In this document: positions 1 to 8,492 of the stretch, one piece after another
Position numbering within the stretch: the stretch's first letter is position 1
Layout: the number at the start of each line of letters is the position of its first letter
Source of the DNA: Anaerolineales bacterium
Lineage (GTDB): Bacteria > Chloroflexota > Anaerolineae > JAAEKA01
DNA: 64,000 nucleotides
Assembly: GCA_020634615.1 (NCBI GenBank)
Contig: JACKBI010000012.1
Coordinates: 62,001-126,000 of the forward strand
Direction of reading: 5' to 3'
Program-made: the position numbers and the translations under genes
The notes under the pieces: model-generated
Seen by the model: only the letters and a program-made list of their open reading frames with translations
What the model was told of the DNA's origin: nothing
Databases searched by the model: none

Positions 1-967
1 GCCACATCTCTGGCACCGGGTTGGCGCAGGCGAAGACGATGGAGTCCTCGGCCATCTTGTCAACCCATTCGACCTTGAGCGTGCCAGGGCCGGGGGTGCT
101 GAGCGCGATGCAGACATCGGTACCATTCAATGCTTCAGCGATTCCGCCAATGCGCCCTTCGCCGTTGGTGGCGTTGCACAGCCGCCACTTGTCAACGAAC
201 TCAGCTTTGCGGCGGCTGATGTCCTCACGCGCAGGATGCAGAATGCCTTTGCTGTCAACCACAAAGGCTTTGCGCGGGTCGGCGCCGGCAGCAAAGATCA
301 GCCGCATGCAGGCGACATTGCTGGCGCCAGAGCCGATGAACGCAATGCGAACATCCTCTATGCGCTTGCCGACGACCTTGAGTGCATTCATCAGGCCGGC
401 CAGCGTGACAGTGGCCGTACCCTGCTGGTCGTCATGCCAGATCGGTATCTCGGCCTTCTCGCGCAGGGTATCGAGGATGCGGAAGCACTTCGGCTGGCTG
501 ATATCCTCCAGGTTGACCCCGCCAAAGCTGGGCTGGAGCAGCAGGACTGTCTCGATGAAGCGATCGGGGTCCTTGGTGTCCAGGCAAATCGGCACCGCGT
601 CAACCCCGCCCAGGTACTTGAACAGCAGTGATTTGCCTTCCATCACAGGCATCGCGGCTTTGGGGCCGATGTCACCCAGGCCGAGAACCCGTGTGCCGTC
701 GCTGATGACGGCGATGGTATTCCACTTGTTGGTATATTCGTACGCTAACTCAGGATCGGCCTGAATGGCCTTGCAGGGAGCCGCTACACCGGGCGTGTAC
801 CAGATGGCGAAATCGTTGAAATCCCTGACTGCGCACTTCACCGCGATCTCGGTCTTGCCGCGATAGAATGGATGCAGGAGCATCGCGTCTGCGGAGGGTT
901 TGGAAGCTTTGGCCAGCAAAGCTTCTGTGTCGGTGGCCTTTCTTTCCAGGATTTTGGTCGAAGACAT
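1..967 (-). CDS. NAD(P)-dependent malic enzyme, 5' part (truncated by window edge)
   Basis: Oxidative decarboxylation of malate to pyruvate in the cytoplasm. The minus-strand reading frame is open from an ATG at 967 to the window edge, giving about 322 N-terminal residues without a stop. It shows the malic enzyme signature TPGVAAPCKAI, then LGLGDIGPKAAMPVMEGK, the HDDQQGTA motif of the active site, and the start of the NAD-binding domain (AFIGSGASN). The start is supported by AAGGGAGA about 7 bases upstream. The C-terminal part of the NAD domain lies outside the window. Family assignment is secure; NAD versus NADP preference cannot be judged. The next gene runs the other way, so this gene has its own promoter within 968-1313, where I could not pick a convincing one. 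Confidence 0.93.
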   Translation of the reverse strand, partial: MSSTKILERKATDTEALLAKASKPSADAMLLHPFYRGKTEIAVKCAVRDFNDFAIWYTPGVAAPCKAIQADPELAYEYTNKWNTIAVISDGTRVLGLGDIGPKAAMPVMEGKSLLFKYLGGVDAVPICLDTKDPDRFIETVLLLQPSFGGVNLEDISQPKCFRILDTLREKAEIPIWHDDQQGTATVTLAGLMNALKVVGKRIEDVRIAFIGSGASNVACMRLIFAAGADPRKAFVVDSKGILHPAREDISRRKAEFVDKWRLCNATNGEGRIGGIAEALNGTDVCIALSTPGPGTLKVEWVDKMAEDSIVFACANPVPEMW

Positions 968-1313
968 AGGTGTCTCCCTTCGCCAGGCGAGTTGTCTGGC
1001 TAATTTACTGGGGTGGTCAGGTTTCTCGCACACACCTGGTGCGTTCTTGTTTGTCTCAACACGCATCTGAGTACCACCCGTACGCCGGCGCGTGCCCTGG
1101 AACGAAAGCAGACGGGTTTCTTTTCTCCTGCAACTCAGCATATCACATTTCCATCGCCAAGAATATGACCCAGCGCAGGGTTCGAGCGATTTTAGGTCGG
1201 ATTCGTGACCTTAAATCCTTCGAATAGTCGCTGTTTCGCCTAGCCGACAGGGCACAGCGGGTCATCTATACGAAAATGCCCCTTCATTTAAGGCACTGGA
1301 CATAACAAAAGCC
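968..1313. other. Intergenic region between divergent genes
   Basis: Upstream region shared by the malic enzyme (minus) and the LysM protein (plus). I see no credible gene: the 85-codon frame at 970-1227 has no ribosome binding site and no recognisable protein features. Confidence 0.5.
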
Positions 1314-1343
1314 TTGATTTGGCAGCCGGCAGCGTGCTACAAT
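1314..1343 (+). promoter_or_regulatory. Sigma-70-type promoter for the 1494 gene
   Basis: TTGATT at 1314-1319 and TACAAT at 1338-1343 with an 18-base spacer. The leader would be about 145 bases. It contains a 6-bp perfect stem (CGGGCG 1351-1356, CGCCCG 1374-1379) and further GC-rich complementarity, so it could be structured. Confidence 0.55.
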
Positions 1344-1493
1344 TTTCGTGCGGGCGATGAAAGCGAAAGCAGCCGCCCGGTGGCCAGACAAGTCGACTCG
1401 CAGGCGCCTTCCATAATACAGGCGCAGACGAGGGCAAAGCTGCCAGGCCAATGACGACGAAGCGGGCCCGGCGCCCCAGGAAGGATCACAACG

Positions 1494-3662
1494 ATGAAAA
1501 CAATGAAGCCAAGAATGGTCATACTGGTGATGGCGCTGGTGATGGTAGCCAGCGTGGTGCCCATGGGGCGCGGGCCGCAGGCCTCCGGCGCGGACGTGCT
1601 GTACAACGGCGGGTTCGAGCTGGGCTTCGAGTCGAACTCGGCCTGCCCTGGCATGGTGGGCGCTGGCTGGGGCTGCTTCAACAACGGCGGCGCGGCGGTC
1701 TACGGCTTCTACGATGATATGTGGGCGCCGACCGTGGCTGACGGCGCCAACTCGCAGTTGATCGAGATCAACACCAAGCAGCAGGGCGGCGACGCCAACC
1801 GCCAGGCGGGCATCTTCCAGCGGGCGCTGGTGCATGCGGGAGCGACCTACCAGTTGTCATTGAAGGGCATGATCCGTGCCGACGACAAGGATACGTCGGA
1901 TCCGTGGCGCTATCGGGTGTACGTGGGGTTCGACCCGACGGGCGGCGTGAACTGGCAGTCGGTGAGCGACTGGCGCGAGCTGCCGTGGGACACCTACTAC
2001 CCGCGGACGGAGCCGGGGTCATTCAGCAGCTACAGCACGTCGGTGACGGCCAGCGGGCCGGCGCTGACAGTATTTGTGCGGGTCGAGCGGCGCTGGGGCA
2101 CGTGGTACGAGGAGACCGATTTCAACCTGGACACCATCAGCCTGGTGGGTCCGGCCGTGGCCGTCCCGTACGTGGAGCCTGTCAAGCCGGCGCATCCTTC
2201 CTCTGAAGGTGGCTACACAGCCCCGCCTGCCAATCCTGGCGACAGCGCATTCATTGCTCCGCCCGCGCAGCCCAGTGACGGCGCTTACACCGATCCGCCT
2301 GCGCAACCTGGCGATGGCAGCTACACAGCCTCGCTCGCCCAACCTTCCTCTGAAGGTGGCTACACAGTGCCGCCGGCGCAACCTGGCGACGGTTATCCGG
2401 TGGATCCCGGCTACAGCGTGCCAGCGCCGGTAGCGGCCACGACTGTGTGCAGTGGCGCGAACCTGCTGTGGAACGGCGGTTTCGAGAACGGCTTTGCGCC
2501 AAACGGCGTCGCCTTCTACTGGACCGGCTTCAACAACGGCGGCCGCGCCAACTACGGCTACTACGATGAGATGTGGCCGCCGGTGGTCTCGCAGGGGTCC
2601 CACGGGCAGTTGCTGGAGATCAACAGCAAGAACCTGCCCGACGGCACCGATCCCGACCGGGTGATCGGCATCGCCCAGCGGGTCTACCTGCAGGCCGGTG
2701 CGACCTACCAGATTTCCTTCGACGCCATGATGCGCGAAGCGCCGGTGGCGACGGACGAGGATGCCTACCGCTACGAAGTGTTGTGGGGCTACTCGACGAC
2801 CGGGTCGACAGACACCAACCAGATGACCTACAAGCAACTGGTGCCGCTGACGACCATCTATCCCCGGACGGAACCGGGTGCGATGCAGTCGTACACGACG
2901 CAGTTCACAGCGCCGGGCGGCTACACCACGCTGGCGATCTGGGGCCTGAAGAAGTGGGCGACCGTGAACCGTGAGCTGGATGTGAACCTGGACAACGTGG
3001 TGTTGCAGCAGTGCACACCCGCCCAGCCGGTGCATCCGATCTACCCGGTGTACCCGCCCAAGCCGGTGCACCCGATCTATCCCGAGAAGCCGGTCTACCC
3101 GCCCAAGCCGGTGCATCCGGTAGTGCCGCCCTCCAAGCCGCACCCCGGGCCGGTCTGTGACGAAGCGGCTGGCGCCACATGGTACACGGTGCAGCGCGGC
3201 GACACGCTGAGCGGCATCGCAGCGGCCACCGGCACGACCGTGCAGGCGATCATGGAGACGAATGGTCTGAGCAATCCGAATGTTATCTACGTCGGCCAGA
3301 CCCTCTGCATCCCCGGCCAGGCGGGCGCGGAACCGCAAACGGACTCGGCGCCACCGGCTCCGGCGACCAGAGCGCCGGCCGTGGATGCGGTTGAACAGGT
3401 GCCGGCCAGCGCATCGGTCGTAGTGAGTGATGACTCTTCGACACCGGCATCGCCCGCAGAGGCTGTTGAGGGGCAAGATGCACTTGGCCAGCCCGCAGCT
3501 TCCGAGGATGCCAGTCAGGCTGCCGTGTATACGGTGCAGCGGGGCGACTCGCTGAGCGCCATCGCCGGCCAGCACGGGACGACCGTCCAGGCACTGGCGG
3601 AGTTGAACGATATTGACAATCCCAACCACATCTTCACCGGCCAGCAATTGCGGTTGCGGTAG
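1494..3662 (+). CDS. Secreted protein with two CBM-like domains and two C-terminal LysM domains
   Basis: 722 residues. ATG at 1494 follows AGGAAGG by 8 bases. An N-terminal signal peptide (basic MKTMKPR, then a hydrophobic stretch) is followed by two paralogous domains of about 185 residues, each beginning with NGGFE and sharing TYYPRTEPG or TIYPRTEPG; this start and size resemble CBM4/9-type jelly rolls. A proline-rich linker with degenerate GGYT-PPA-QPGD repeats (about residues 225-310) separates them. A second linker rich in VHPIYP and YPPKP follows. Two LysM domains (each starting YTVQRGD; about residues 562-607 and 678-722) close the protein and should bind peptidoglycan or another glycan. 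It is probably a cell-surface glycan-binding protein. The next gene also ends in a LysM domain, so the two may form one surface layer. No enzymatic domain is visible. Confidence 0.88.
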   Translation: MKTMKPRMVILVMALVMVASVVPMGRGPQASGADVLYNGGFELGFESNSACPGMVGAGWGCFNNGGAAVYGFYDDMWAPTVADGANSQLIEINTKQQGGDANRQAGIFQRALVHAGATYQLSLKGMIRADDKDTSDPWRYRVYVGFDPTGGVNWQSVSDWRELPWDTYYPRTEPGSFSSYSTSVTASGPALTVFVRVERRWGTWYEETDFNLDTISLVGPAVAVPYVEPVKPAHPSSEGGYTAPPANPGDSAFIAPPAQPSDGAYTDPPAQPGDGSYTASLAQPSSEGGYTVPPAQPGDGYPVDPGYSVPAPVAATTVCSGANLLWNGGFENGFAPNGVAFYWTGFNNGGRANYGYYDEMWPPVVSQGSHGQLLEINSKNLPDGTDPDRVIGIAQRVYLQAGATYQISFDAMMREAPVATDEDAYRYEVLWGYSTTGSTDTNQMTYKQLVPLTTIYPRTEPGAMQSYTTQFTAPGGYTTLAIWGLKKWATVNRELDVNLDNVVLQQCTPAQPVHPIYPVYPPKPVHPIYPEKPVYPPKPVHPVVPPSKPHPGPVCDEAAGATWYTVQRGDTLSGIAAATGTTVQAIMETNGLSNPNVIYVGQTLCIPGQAGAEPQTDSAPPAPATRAPAVDAVEQVPASASVVVSDDSSTPASPAEAVEGQDALGQPAASEDASQAAVYTVQRGDSLSAIAGQHGTTVQALAELNDIDNPNHIFTGQQLRLR

Positions 3663-3701
3663 ATGAGGTGATGAGATAACGACGCAAGCGCGGAGCCGTG
3701 G

Positions 3702-3873
3702 CCCTGACCGGGGCAAGTCGGTCAGGGTTACTGCTCCCGGGCAGTAAATTCTGGAGGACATCATTGCATTGCTCGGGTTGGCTACCCATCGCTGGGGCGC
3801 AGCACCGGAAGGATCGATCTTCTGAACGCGCTCAACCAGTCACCGTCGGCACAATCGCTCGGCGAGCCGACGG
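3702..3873 (+). promoter_or_regulatory. Structured leader or terminator region upstream of the 3941 gene
   Basis: Three perfect inverted repeats lie between the two LysM genes. Stem 1: CCCTGACCG 3702-3710 with CGGTCAGGG 3719-3727. Stem 2 starts on the next base: TTACTGC 3728-3734 with GCAGTAA 3741-3747. Stem 3: CCGTCGGC 3843-3850 with GCCGACGG 3866-3873, extended inside by TCGC/GCGA. Loop 1 (GGGCAAGT) and loop 2 (TCCCGG) could kiss through GGG and CCC. There is no T-run, so a simple Rho-independent terminator is unlikely. It matches no riboswitch consensus I can recall. Confidence 0.5.
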
Positions 3874-3940
3874 CGACAAAACAGGCCCGCTTATCAAGCA
3901 AGTTGCGGGCAACCTTAGTAAGAATACGGAGGTATTCAAG

Positions 3941-5617
3941 ATGAGTATCAAGCAGACCCGCATGGTCACTATCATGGTAGCGTTGATCGTTGCCCTGACC
4001 ATGCTCTTCACCAACACTGGCGTCAGCTTCGCTGGAGAAAGCAAGCCGACCCACAGTACGGTGTGCGTCAACGGTTACGTAATCAACCACCGGGAGCAGC
4101 CCGTTGACGGCACGCAGTTCGACCCGCAGTTGAGGGTCTACGCCTTCGGCGTGCCCGCCAGCTTTGACGAGGCATCGCTGCCCGACCTGCTGGCTGACAT
4201 CCAGTCGATCGATACGCTCGAATCCCTGGCTGCCCAGTCCACTGGAGATCTGACCGGCGAAGCCATCTTCGTACGGCGCGCTCCTGTAGGCTCTGACGGC
4301 TACTGGGAGTTCGAAAAGCTGCCGGCGGGCTTCTACTACGCCTTTGCCATGCAGTTGCCCCAGGACTGGAACGGCATCGTCCCCGAAGCTCGACGCAACG
4401 GGATTGCATGGACCGGTTGGGCAAAGCTGGACGAGCAAAGTGACTGCTACGATGTGCTGTTCAAGATCCGCCGCTTGTTCGACGTCACCGTCATCAAGTG
4501 GGAGGAATTGATGGACGGCACCGTGCAGCCCGGCGAAGGTTGGGCCATCTCGGCGACTCCTCAGGGTGATCCCTGGGCCGTCGCGCAGAGTGGCACCACC
4601 GACAACCATGGCACAGTGGTACTGACCCTGACGCCTGGCAAGTGGCTGATCAAGGAAACGGTGAAATCGGGCTGGAAGCCGATCACGCCGTCCCAGGTTT
4701 ACCTGACCCTGAACCAGTACGCGCCTCCTGGCGCCACGGATCCTGTGGTCTTCAAGAATCTGGAGCCCCCGTGCTACGCCTCCATTACGGTGGAGAAGAA
4801 CGGCCTTGGCACCAACGCCAACGGCGGCACGGTCTGGCTTGGCCCGCTGGCTGGGTGGAAAATTACCCTCAGCCGGCCCGATGGCAAGATCTATCCGGTC
4901 ACTATGACGACGGATGGCTCTGGCAAGGTCACGTTCGAGAACCTGATTCCTGGCGTCTACAGCGTTCAGGAAGCGGTGCAGGCTGGCTGGAAGCCCATCA
5001 GCCCCAACCCGCAGACCGTGGTAATCCAGGACTGCGAGAACGCCCGTGTTCTGTTCGAGAACATGGAAGTGGCTGGCAAGCTGCAGATCAGCGGTACCAA
5101 GTACTTCCGTGCATGGGTTCCCCCGTACCAGGGCCAGACCGTCGGTCTGTCCGGCTGGGGCATCACTGCCACGCTGAAGGGTACTAACCCGCCGGTCTAC
5201 GTGACCACGCACACCAACGCTCTGGGCAACTACACGTTCTCCCAGGCGACCTTGCAGGCGCATGGCATGGCCATTCCTGGTGCAACCATCACTGTCTGTG
5301 AGGAGCAGCGCGACCACTGGATCCCGGTGAGCGCGACCTGTGTCGACGTGATGTTCCCCTATCCGGTGCCTGCGACGTACACGGGCGCCAAGGTGAACTT
5401 CACCAACATGCAGGACCCGCCTCCTGGTGCCGCCGTACCGTCGGTGAGTTCGGGCGTCAGCACGGCAAGCTGTGCTGATGCCTACACTGTACAGCGTGGC
5501 GACAACCTGTCGTCCATCGCTGTCGCCAACGGCGCTTCGGTGTCCGCGCTGGCGCAACTGAACGGGTTGGCCAACCCCAACATGATCCGGGCCGGCCAAA
5601 CCCTGTGCATCCGGTAA
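3941..5617 (+). CDS. Secreted protein with SpaA/Cna-B-type repeats and a C-terminal LysM domain
   Basis: 558 residues from ATG 3941, which follows GGAGGT by 8 bases; the longer open frame from 3698 has no such site and no signal peptide. Residues 1-32 are a signal peptide. The body contains several SpaA/Cna-B-like beta modules, seen from repeated phrases such as GSGKVTFENLIPGVYSVQE, SGWKPI and VVFKNLEP. These modules normally form prealbumin-like stalks in Gram-positive adhesins and pilins. The protein ends with one LysM domain (YTVQRGDNLSSIA to the last residue) instead of an LPXTG sorting signal. It probably stands on the cell wall non-covalently through LysM. Function beyond adhesion or a structural role is not inferable. 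The gene has its own long, structured leader. Confidence 0.87.
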   Translation: MSIKQTRMVTIMVALIVALTMLFTNTGVSFAGESKPTHSTVCVNGYVINHREQPVDGTQFDPQLRVYAFGVPASFDEASLPDLLADIQSIDTLESLAAQSTGDLTGEAIFVRRAPVGSDGYWEFEKLPAGFYYAFAMQLPQDWNGIVPEARRNGIAWTGWAKLDEQSDCYDVLFKIRRLFDVTVIKWEELMDGTVQPGEGWAISATPQGDPWAVAQSGTTDNHGTVVLTLTPGKWLIKETVKSGWKPITPSQVYLTLNQYAPPGATDPVVFKNLEPPCYASITVEKNGLGTNANGGTVWLGPLAGWKITLSRPDGKIYPVTMTTDGSGKVTFENLIPGVYSVQEAVQAGWKPISPNPQTVVIQDCENARVLFENMEVAGKLQISGTKYFRAWVPPYQGQTVGLSGWGITATLKGTNPPVYVTTHTNALGNYTFSQATLQAHGMAIPGATITVCEEQRDHWIPVSATCVDVMFPYPVPATYTGAKVNFTNMQDPPPGAAVPSVSSGVSTASCADAYTVQRGDNLSSIAVANGASVSALAQLNGLANPNMIRAGQTLCIR

Positions 5618-5943
5618 CACTGAACTGACAGCCTGTCCGGTCAGGCGTCGGTCGAGTAGGCGAGAGCCATAACGAGACCACGTCTGCCGGACAAGTTGCC
5701 GGGCGTCGCTTCCGCCGTTCACCCCAGCATCCGAAGCTATCCAGGCTTTTGGAGACGGGCGTACGCAGGATGCCCACCCACACTTTCCCCAAACTCCCCC
5801 CTGCTCCTCACGCACACCTCTGTGCCGGGTAGCCAGGGTAGACGACGGAAGCTGTGGTGAACGGCGGGGCAACGCTCTCAGTATCAGACACTTAATGGCC
5901 GGCAATCCACCGGTCTCAACCATACCGTTAGTTCCGCAACAGC
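5618..5943. other. Intergenic, no gene seen
   Basis: 3' region of the LysM/Cna-B gene. I see no gene, tRNA or repeat before the terminator hairpin that follows. Confidence 0.5.
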
Positions 5944-5975
5944 AACGGGTGGCTTTCCTCGGAAAGCCACCCGTT
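5944..5975. terminator. Bidirectional hairpin between convergent genes
   Basis: AACGGGTGGCTTTCC (5944-5958) and its perfect complement GGAAAGCCACCCGTT (5961-5975), 15 bp with a two-base centre. It lies between the convergent 3941 (+) and 6016 (-) genes. The T-run is weak on the plus side (TTCTGATT). Confidence 0.7.
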
Positions 5976-6015
5976 CTGATTCGCAAGCTGTATTCGGTTT
6001 CTGTGCCAGGCTGTT

Positions 6016-6615
6016 TCACGAACCAGCCGCGCCGTCGAAGAAGATCGCCAGCATCAGATCGGTGGTTTCGTCGAAGGAAGTCATCTCGCCTGCGTGGGCT
6101 GCGTAGAAGAAGGGATACATCATTCCCAGCAGCAGCCAGGTCGCCAGGCTGGTGTTCATCGGCCGCAGCTCGCCGCTCTGGATGCCTTCGGCGATGATTG
6201 CCTCGATCTGGCCGATGAACTTCTCGTGGTAGATGCGGCTGAACTCCGCCCGGGCTGCCTCACTGAGTTGGTCCATTTCCTGGCTGGCAAGGCGGATGAT
6301 GGCCCGCTGCTCAGGCGCTCGCTGGAAGATTGCCTGCACCATTTGTTCGATCCGCAGCCGGGTCGTCGGCGCCTTGCGAGCCTCGTTGATCACCTGCTCA
6401 ATGCGGTCCAGATTGCTGGTCAGTACCGCCATGAACAGGTCTTCCTTGTCCCTGTAGTGATAGTACAGTGCAGCCTTGGAAACGCCTACCGCCTCTGCCA
6501 GTTCGCGCATGGCCAACCCGTGATAGCCGCGGGCGACAAACAGCCGTCCCGACTCTTGCAGGATGGTCTCGCGAACGTCGTGCGGCTCGCTGGCCGCGAC
6601 GGTGGGGCGATCCAT
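6016..6615 (-). CDS. TetR/AcrR-family transcriptional regulator
   Basis: 199 residues. The N-terminal part carries the TetR helix-turn-helix: ILQESGRLFVARGYHG, then ELAEAVGVSKAALYYHYRDKEDL (about residues 16-62). The C-terminal helical domain is the ligand pocket and dimer surface. It is the last gene of an operon that also encodes two MFS pumps and two small membrane proteins; its ATG is 2 bases from the stop of the gene before. An ACTGACC/GGTCAGT palindrome sits at the start of the operon's promoter (10446-10463). The plain reading is an autorepressor that releases the operon when it binds a pump substrate. The ligand is unknown. Confidence 0.92.
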   Translation of the reverse strand: MDRPTVAASEPHDVRETILQESGRLFVARGYHGLAMRELAEAVGVSKAALYYHYRDKEDLFMAVLTSNLDRIEQVINEARKAPTTRLRIEQMVQAIFQRAPEQRAIIRLASQEMDQLSEAARAEFSRIYHEKFIGQIEAIIAEGIQSGELRPMNTSLATWLLLGMMYPFFYAAHAGEMTSFDETTDLMLAIFFDGAAGS

Positions 6616-6617
6616 GT

Positions 6618-7010
6618 CTAGCCCACGTAGGCCTGCCCGATGAAGTAGGCCTGGATCGCGAACAGGAAAGCAAGCAAGCTCATCGCGAACGCCAGCGCGC
6701 TCTGCCGGCTTGGCTTCTCAGGCATGAACCAGTAGTACAACAGGAAGAAGAAGAACGCACCCAGACCGCCGACGTAGTGGATGTACAGTTGCAGAACCCC
6801 AAGGCCCTGGTCCAGTAGTTTTACACCGACCAGAATCTGCATGATCAGGGCGATCTGCGCGAGGATCATTACGACGCGGCCGGCGGTAGTTACGCCCTGG
6901 CGACGAAAGGCCAGCCAGCCGGTGACAATCGCTGCTGCCAGGGTGCCGACCATGACCAGGATTCCGAGCACGACATGTACGGTTGGGGGGATGATAATGT
7001 TGTCAAGCAT
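6618..7010 (-). CDS. Small four-helix membrane protein, unknown function
   Basis: 130 residues with about four transmembrane segments (near residues 10-32, 44-62, 76-95 and 105-125). Histidines occur near or in helices (VHVVLG, YIHYVGG), which could bind a metal or haem, but no family motif is certain. It sits 11 bases downstream of a PucC-type MFS gene and 2 bases upstream of tetR. The operon holds a second four-helix protein (8493-8954) placed the same way after the other MFS pump, so the two may be partners of the pumps. I do not recognise the family. Confidence 0.75.
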   Translation of the reverse strand: MLDNIIIPPTVHVVLGILVMVGTLAAAIVTGWLAFRRQGVTTAGRVVMILAQIALIMQILVGVKLLDQGLGVLQLYIHYVGGLGAFFFFLLYYWFMPEKPSRQSALAFAMSLLAFLFAIQAYFIGQAYVG

Positions 7011-7021
7011 GGTTTCTCTTG

Positions 7022-8404
7022 TTAGTCAATTGAAGGAACAAAGCTTTCCGTTGCCGGAACGGAGCGATGACTGGCGGCGAAGCCGCGTACATCCACCCGT
7101 CGCAGCAGCCAGATACAGACAAAGAGTCCGATCGCTTCCACGATAAATACGATGCCGTAGGCCGCCGAGATTTCGCCTGTCAGGGTCAGCCCGATGTCGC
7201 GGATGACGCCGCCGGCGAAGATGCCCAGGCCACGGCTGATCAACTGGATCACCGACCACAGCGCCAGATAGCTGGCGGCGCGCTCGGCTGTGTTGACAGC
7301 CATCAGCAGGCTGACGCCGCCCACCGTGAACACGCCAAAGCCGATACCGAACAGCAGCAAGATCGGCACGACCATCGGCAGCGACTCGCGGAAGGCCGCC
7401 GCCGCCAGCAACAGCAGCGGGATTCCCAGCATCGCCAGGCCCCAGGCAGTCGTGCTGACCTGTTGATCGGGCCGCCGCCGCCGCGTCACCGCATAGGTGA
7501 TGATCATGCTGATCAGCACGCCGGTGCCCCAATAGGCGTTGAAGCGGGTGGTTTCGCCAACAGTTAGCTTGAAGACATCGCCGCCGAACGGCTCCAGCAC
7601 CGCGTCCTGCATGAAGGCGAAGAAGGCCGACACCGCCAGGAAGAGCGCGTAGCGCCGCGTGCGTTCATCGCTCCAGATCTCGCGCAGATTCTCCCGCAAC
7701 GAAGCTGGCGGCGTCGCATCGGCGGCCGGCGCGACTTTGACCGGGTTACGTCGCTCCTCGCCGGCGACGGAGATCACCCAGAAGATCGCCGCGCCGACCA
7801 TGCCGAGGACGACAATGCGCCAGAAATCCGCCTGGCTGTAGACCGGCATCACCCGCGCGTAGATCACCGGAATGAAGGCGAAGCTGACCACCAGCATGAA
7901 TTGAGTGATGCTGACGGCCTGACCGCGCTTTTCATAGGGTGCGCTGTCGTGCACCAGCGCCAGATAGGGCGCGCCCGAGATCGACGTGCCGGTGCCGTAG
8001 ACCAGCAGCGACAGAACGGCCAGCGTCCAGCCCAGCGTCGGGTTGACGCCGCTGGCGATCAAGCCTACCGAAGGTGGCAGCAGCAAGAGCGAGAGCAGCA
8101 TCATCAGCCGCCCCAGCCAGATGTACCATGTCCGGCGCGTGCCGAAGATCGGGTGTGTGTCGGATTGGTGGCCGGCCCAGATCGCCAGCGGCGACAGGAA
8201 GTAGCGCGCTGCCAGCAGCAGGCTCACCGGCCAGGCCACTACGCCCAGGTCGGTGATCATGACCCGGTTCCAGATGCCCGACAGCAGCACATCGGTCATC
8301 GAGGATCCGATATGAAACGTACCTATCTTGATGGATCGCCAGACGCTGAAGCGTGGCGGCGCTGCCTCCGGGGTCTCAGAAAGCGTTACATCCTGTACAG
8401 TCAT
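7022..8404 (-). CDS. MFS transporter of the PucC/BCD (bacteriochlorophyll delivery) family
   Basis: 460 residues, about 12 transmembrane segments. Motifs typical of the PucC/LhaA branch rather than of drug pumps are visible: NRVMITDLGV near residue 45, SDTHPIFGTRRTWYIWLG near residue 82 (PucC proteins have RSDTH plus RR.PYIW), and QDAVLEPFGGDVF near residue 264 (QD.LLEPYGG in PucC). PucC-family proteins assist light-harvesting or bacteriochlorophyll assembly in phototrophs, but homologues occur outside phototrophs with unknown substrates. Here the gene lies in a TetR-controlled operon with a TetA-like pump, and no photosynthesis genes are in the window. Export of a hydrophobic or porphyrin-like compound is a guess from the family. 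Confidence 0.82.
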   Translation of the reverse strand: MTVQDVTLSETPEAAPPRFSVWRSIKIGTFHIGSSMTDVLLSGIWNRVMITDLGVVAWPVSLLLAARYFLSPLAIWAGHQSDTHPIFGTRRTWYIWLGRLMMLLSLLLLPPSVGLIASGVNPTLGWTLAVLSLLVYGTGTSISGAPYLALVHDSAPYEKRGQAVSITQFMLVVSFAFIPVIYARVMPVYSQADFWRIVVLGMVGAAIFWVISVAGEERRNPVKVAPAADATPPASLRENLREIWSDERTRRYALFLAVSAFFAFMQDAVLEPFGGDVFKLTVGETTRFNAYWGTGVLISMIITYAVTRRRRPDQQVSTTAWGLAMLGIPLLLLAAAAFRESLPMVVPILLLFGIGFGVFTVGGVSLLMAVNTAERAASYLALWSVIQLISRGLGIFAGGVIRDIGLTLTGEISAAYGIVFIVEAIGLFVCIWLLRRVDVRGFAASHRSVPATESFVPSID

Positions 8405-8492
8405 CGATTCTCCTGATACGATAGCGAAATTGATTTGGCCTTACACTTTACCAGTCAAAATCGCCTTCGTCGGGGACGCTGCAAACAGTTGT

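Noticed and set aside
970..1227. 85-codon plus-strand frame after the malic enzyme start
   Set aside because: No Shine-Dalgarno and no protein features; it lies in a shared upstream region.
2019..3764. 581-codon open frame antisense to the first LysM gene
   Set aside because: Arg/His-rich, no ribosome binding site, no domain. It is a shadow of the GC-rich gene on the plus strand.
3702..3873. Cyclic-di-GMP (GEMM) or ydaO riboswitch
   Set aside because: GACGCAA and GGGCAA strings occur, but order and spacing do not match either consensus as I recall them.
3782..6019. 745-codon minus-strand open frame across the Cna-B/LysM gene
   Set aside because: It runs through a terminator hairpin, has no signal or domain, and the plus-strand protein has clear modules.
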